DNA of 6,093 bases from Candidatus Bathyarchaeota archaeon (GTDB taxonomy: Archaea; Thermoproteota; Bathyarchaeia; TCS64), in contig JAGTQJ010000038.1 in the NCBI GenBank assembly GCA_018396515.1, forward strand, positions 5,334-11,426, given 5' to 3'. The translations under genes were made by a program, and so were the position numbers. The notes beneath the pieces are model-generated. The model was not told the DNA's origin and searched no databases. It was given only the letters and a program-made list of their open reading frames with translations. Below are positions 4,781 to 6,093 of this stretch, one piece after another. The first letter of the stretch is position 1; each line of letters begins with the position of its first letter.

Positions 4781-6093
4781 TTACTCCTCCTTCTCTTCCT
4801 CTTTCTTCTTTGGCTTTTTCTCTTCCTCTTCCTTCGGCTTTGTGGCTGCTATGACGTCGTCGATCCTTATGATCATTGATGCCAGCTCAGTAGCCGTCTT
4901 TATCACCTGCTCCTTTACCCTTGCGGCGTCCAATACCCCCTTCTCCCTCATGTCGACGATCTCTCCGGTTGGGATGTCTATGCCCATGAACTGTCCTCCC
5001 TCCCTCTCATGGGCAGCCCTGAGGGCCACCATAACATCTAGGGGGTCGTGTCCCGCGTTCTCAGCCAGGGTCCTCGGGATCACCTCTAACGCGTCGCTGA
5101 ACGCCTCTATGGCTAGCTGCTCCCTTCCTCCGATCTTCGGGGCGTAGGCCTTGAGCCTCCTGGCAATCTCAGCCTCGGCTGAGCCTCCCCCAGCGACCAC
5201 TCTCGGGGTCTGGATGACATCTGCGACGACGGCTATTGCGTCCTTCATGGCCCTCTCGGCCTCCTCCACCATCCTCTCCAGCCCTGCCCTTATGAGGATG
5301 GAGACCGCGGTTGGTGAGCTACAGCCCTCTACGAAGACCATCTTATCATCCCCTATCTTCCTCTCCTCCACAAGCTCGGCATATCCCAAGTCCTCCGGCC
5401 TAAGGTCGTCGAAGCTCGTAACTATCTCCGCCCCTGTGGCCTTGGCGAGCTTCTCCATGTCTGACTCCTTCACCCTTCTCACCGCGAGGATGCCCGCCTT
5501 CGCCAGGAGGTGCTGGGCGACGTCATCTATCCCCTTCTGGCATAGTAGTACGTTGGCTCCCGATGCCTTCACCTTTTCGACCATCTTCTCTAGGAGCTTC
5601 GTCTCCTGGTCTAGGAATGCCTTAACCTTTGAGGGATCCCTTATCCTTATCTCGGCGCTGAACTCCGTCTTCTCGACTTCTAGGGGGGCGTTTACTAGGG
5701 CTATCTTCGCCTTCTCAACCCTCTTCGGCATCCCTGCGTGGACCACCTCCTTATCCAGGATGACCCCTCTCACGAACTCCGTCTCTGCTAGGCTCTTCCC
5801 CTCCTTCTTAACTATCTGGATGTTGTCCCTGTCTACGTATAGGGTTTCACCCCTCTTCTCTGCGACCTGCCTGGTGGCGTCCACCGCTATCTTGGCGAAG
5901 AGCTTCGCCGCATCCCCTATCGCCTTGTTGCTCATCGCTGTGAGGGCCACCTTCTCCAGGGTCTCCCTGTCCTCTACCGAGGTGGAGATGCTCAGCTCCT
6001 TAAGCACCTCTAGGGCGTACTGTTCGGCCTTCCTGTAGCCGCTTATTATGACTGTGGGGTGGATCCCCTGGTCCATTAGCTCCTCGGATTTTC
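4781..6093 (-). CDS. ths: thermosome (group II chaperonin) subunit, 5' end outside window
   Basis: Thermosomes are two-ring ATP-driven folding chambers in the archaeal cytoplasm. The frame is open to the right edge: five complete codons (KSEEL) precede the Met at 6076, which is therefore internal. Full subunits are about 545 residues, so roughly the first 110, including the GDGTTT phosphate-binding loop, are missing. Counting from that Met, HPTVIISGYRKA (6-17) is the family's conserved equatorial helix. The intermediate and apical domains run from about 90 to 270, with the lid-forming helical protrusion near 145-170 (DPSKVKAFLDQETKLLEKM) and NVLLCQKGIDD at 175-185. Asp279 in RAMKDAIAVV is the expected catalytic aspartate, followed by VVAGGGSAEAEIA (293-305) and the returning equatorial domain. 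IIRIDDVIAA (402-411) is the typical final strand. The protein then ends in a Glu/Lys-only tail from about 413 instead of a Gly-Gly-Met repeat. Which paralogous subunit this is cannot be decided from the fragment. Its promoter is outside the window. Confidence 0.96.
   Translation of the reverse strand, partial: KSEELMDQGIHPTVIISGYRKAEQYALEVLKELSISTSVEDRETLEKVALTAMSNKAIGDAAKLFAKIAVDATRQVAEKRGETLYVDRDNIQIVKKEGKSLAETEFVRGVILDKEVVHAGMPKRVEKAKIALVNAPLEVEKTEFSAEIRIRDPSKVKAFLDQETKLLEKMVEKVKASGANVLLCQKGIDDVAQHLLAKAGILAVRRVKESDMEKLAKATGAEIVTSFDDLRPEDLGYAELVEERKIGDDKMVFVEGCSSPTAVSILIRAGLERMVEEAERAMKDAIAVVADVIQTPRVVAGGGSAEAEIARRLKAYAPKIGGREQLAIEAFSDALEVIPRTLAENAGHDPLDVMVALRAAHEREGGQFMGIDIPTGEIVDMREKGVLDAARVKEQVIKTATELASMIIRIDDVIAATKPKEEEEKKPKKKEEEKEE

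Noticed and set aside
5151..6038. 295-residue plus-strand open frame
   Set aside because: It is antisense to the thermosome gene, which is unmistakable on the minus strand. The Ser/Ala-rich translation is a mirror of its codon use.

Overview
The window looks like a piece of an anaerobic, probably thermophilic archaeal chromosome. Three things support this: a group II chaperonin (thermosome) gene, a class III (oxygen-sensitive) ribonucleotide reductase, and very AT-rich spacers carrying archaeal TATA-like boxes beside much more GC-rich genes that favour AGG/AGA arginine and ATA isoleucine codons. I cannot place the lineage with confidence. An anaerobic member of the TACK group is a reasonable guess.

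Layout from left to right. A few plus-strand codons at the left edge (2-40) may be the end of a gene lying outside the window. Converging on it from the minus strand is a conserved gene of unknown function (44-880). It encodes a glycine-rich protein with a C-terminal CX2CX3C cluster, and its best start appears to be a CTG. After a 227-base spacer comes a second minus-strand gene (1114-1911). It encodes an N-terminal Rossmann-like domain resembling CARF/DUF6293 sensors, followed by a winged helix, so it is probably a transcription regulator. A 218-base AT-rich divergent spacer (1912-2129) holds TATA boxes for both directions and a 7-bp-arm inverted repeat. The plus-strand pair that follows overlaps by 20 bases: a small CxxC glutaredoxin-like redoxin (2130-2399) and NrdD, anaerobic ribonucleoside-triphosphate reductase (2380-4638). 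A short AT-rich convergent spacer (4639-4780) separates nrdD from the 3' part of a thermosome subunit gene on the minus strand (4781 to beyond the right edge).

How the genes fit together. The redoxin and NrdD form a translationally coupled unit, which suggests that the redoxin supplies electrons for deoxynucleotide synthesis. The radical-SAM activase NrdG, needed to make the glycyl radical, is not in the window. The regulator is transcribed away from the redoxin-nrdD operon across a shared promoter region, so it could control that operon, itself, or neither. No CRISPR array, mobile element, tRNA or rRNA is visible. I do not see a clearly new multi-gene system. The most interesting leads are the orphan CARF-like regulator with its divergent operator candidate, the unknown Cys-cluster protein, and the redoxin-coupled class III reductase.
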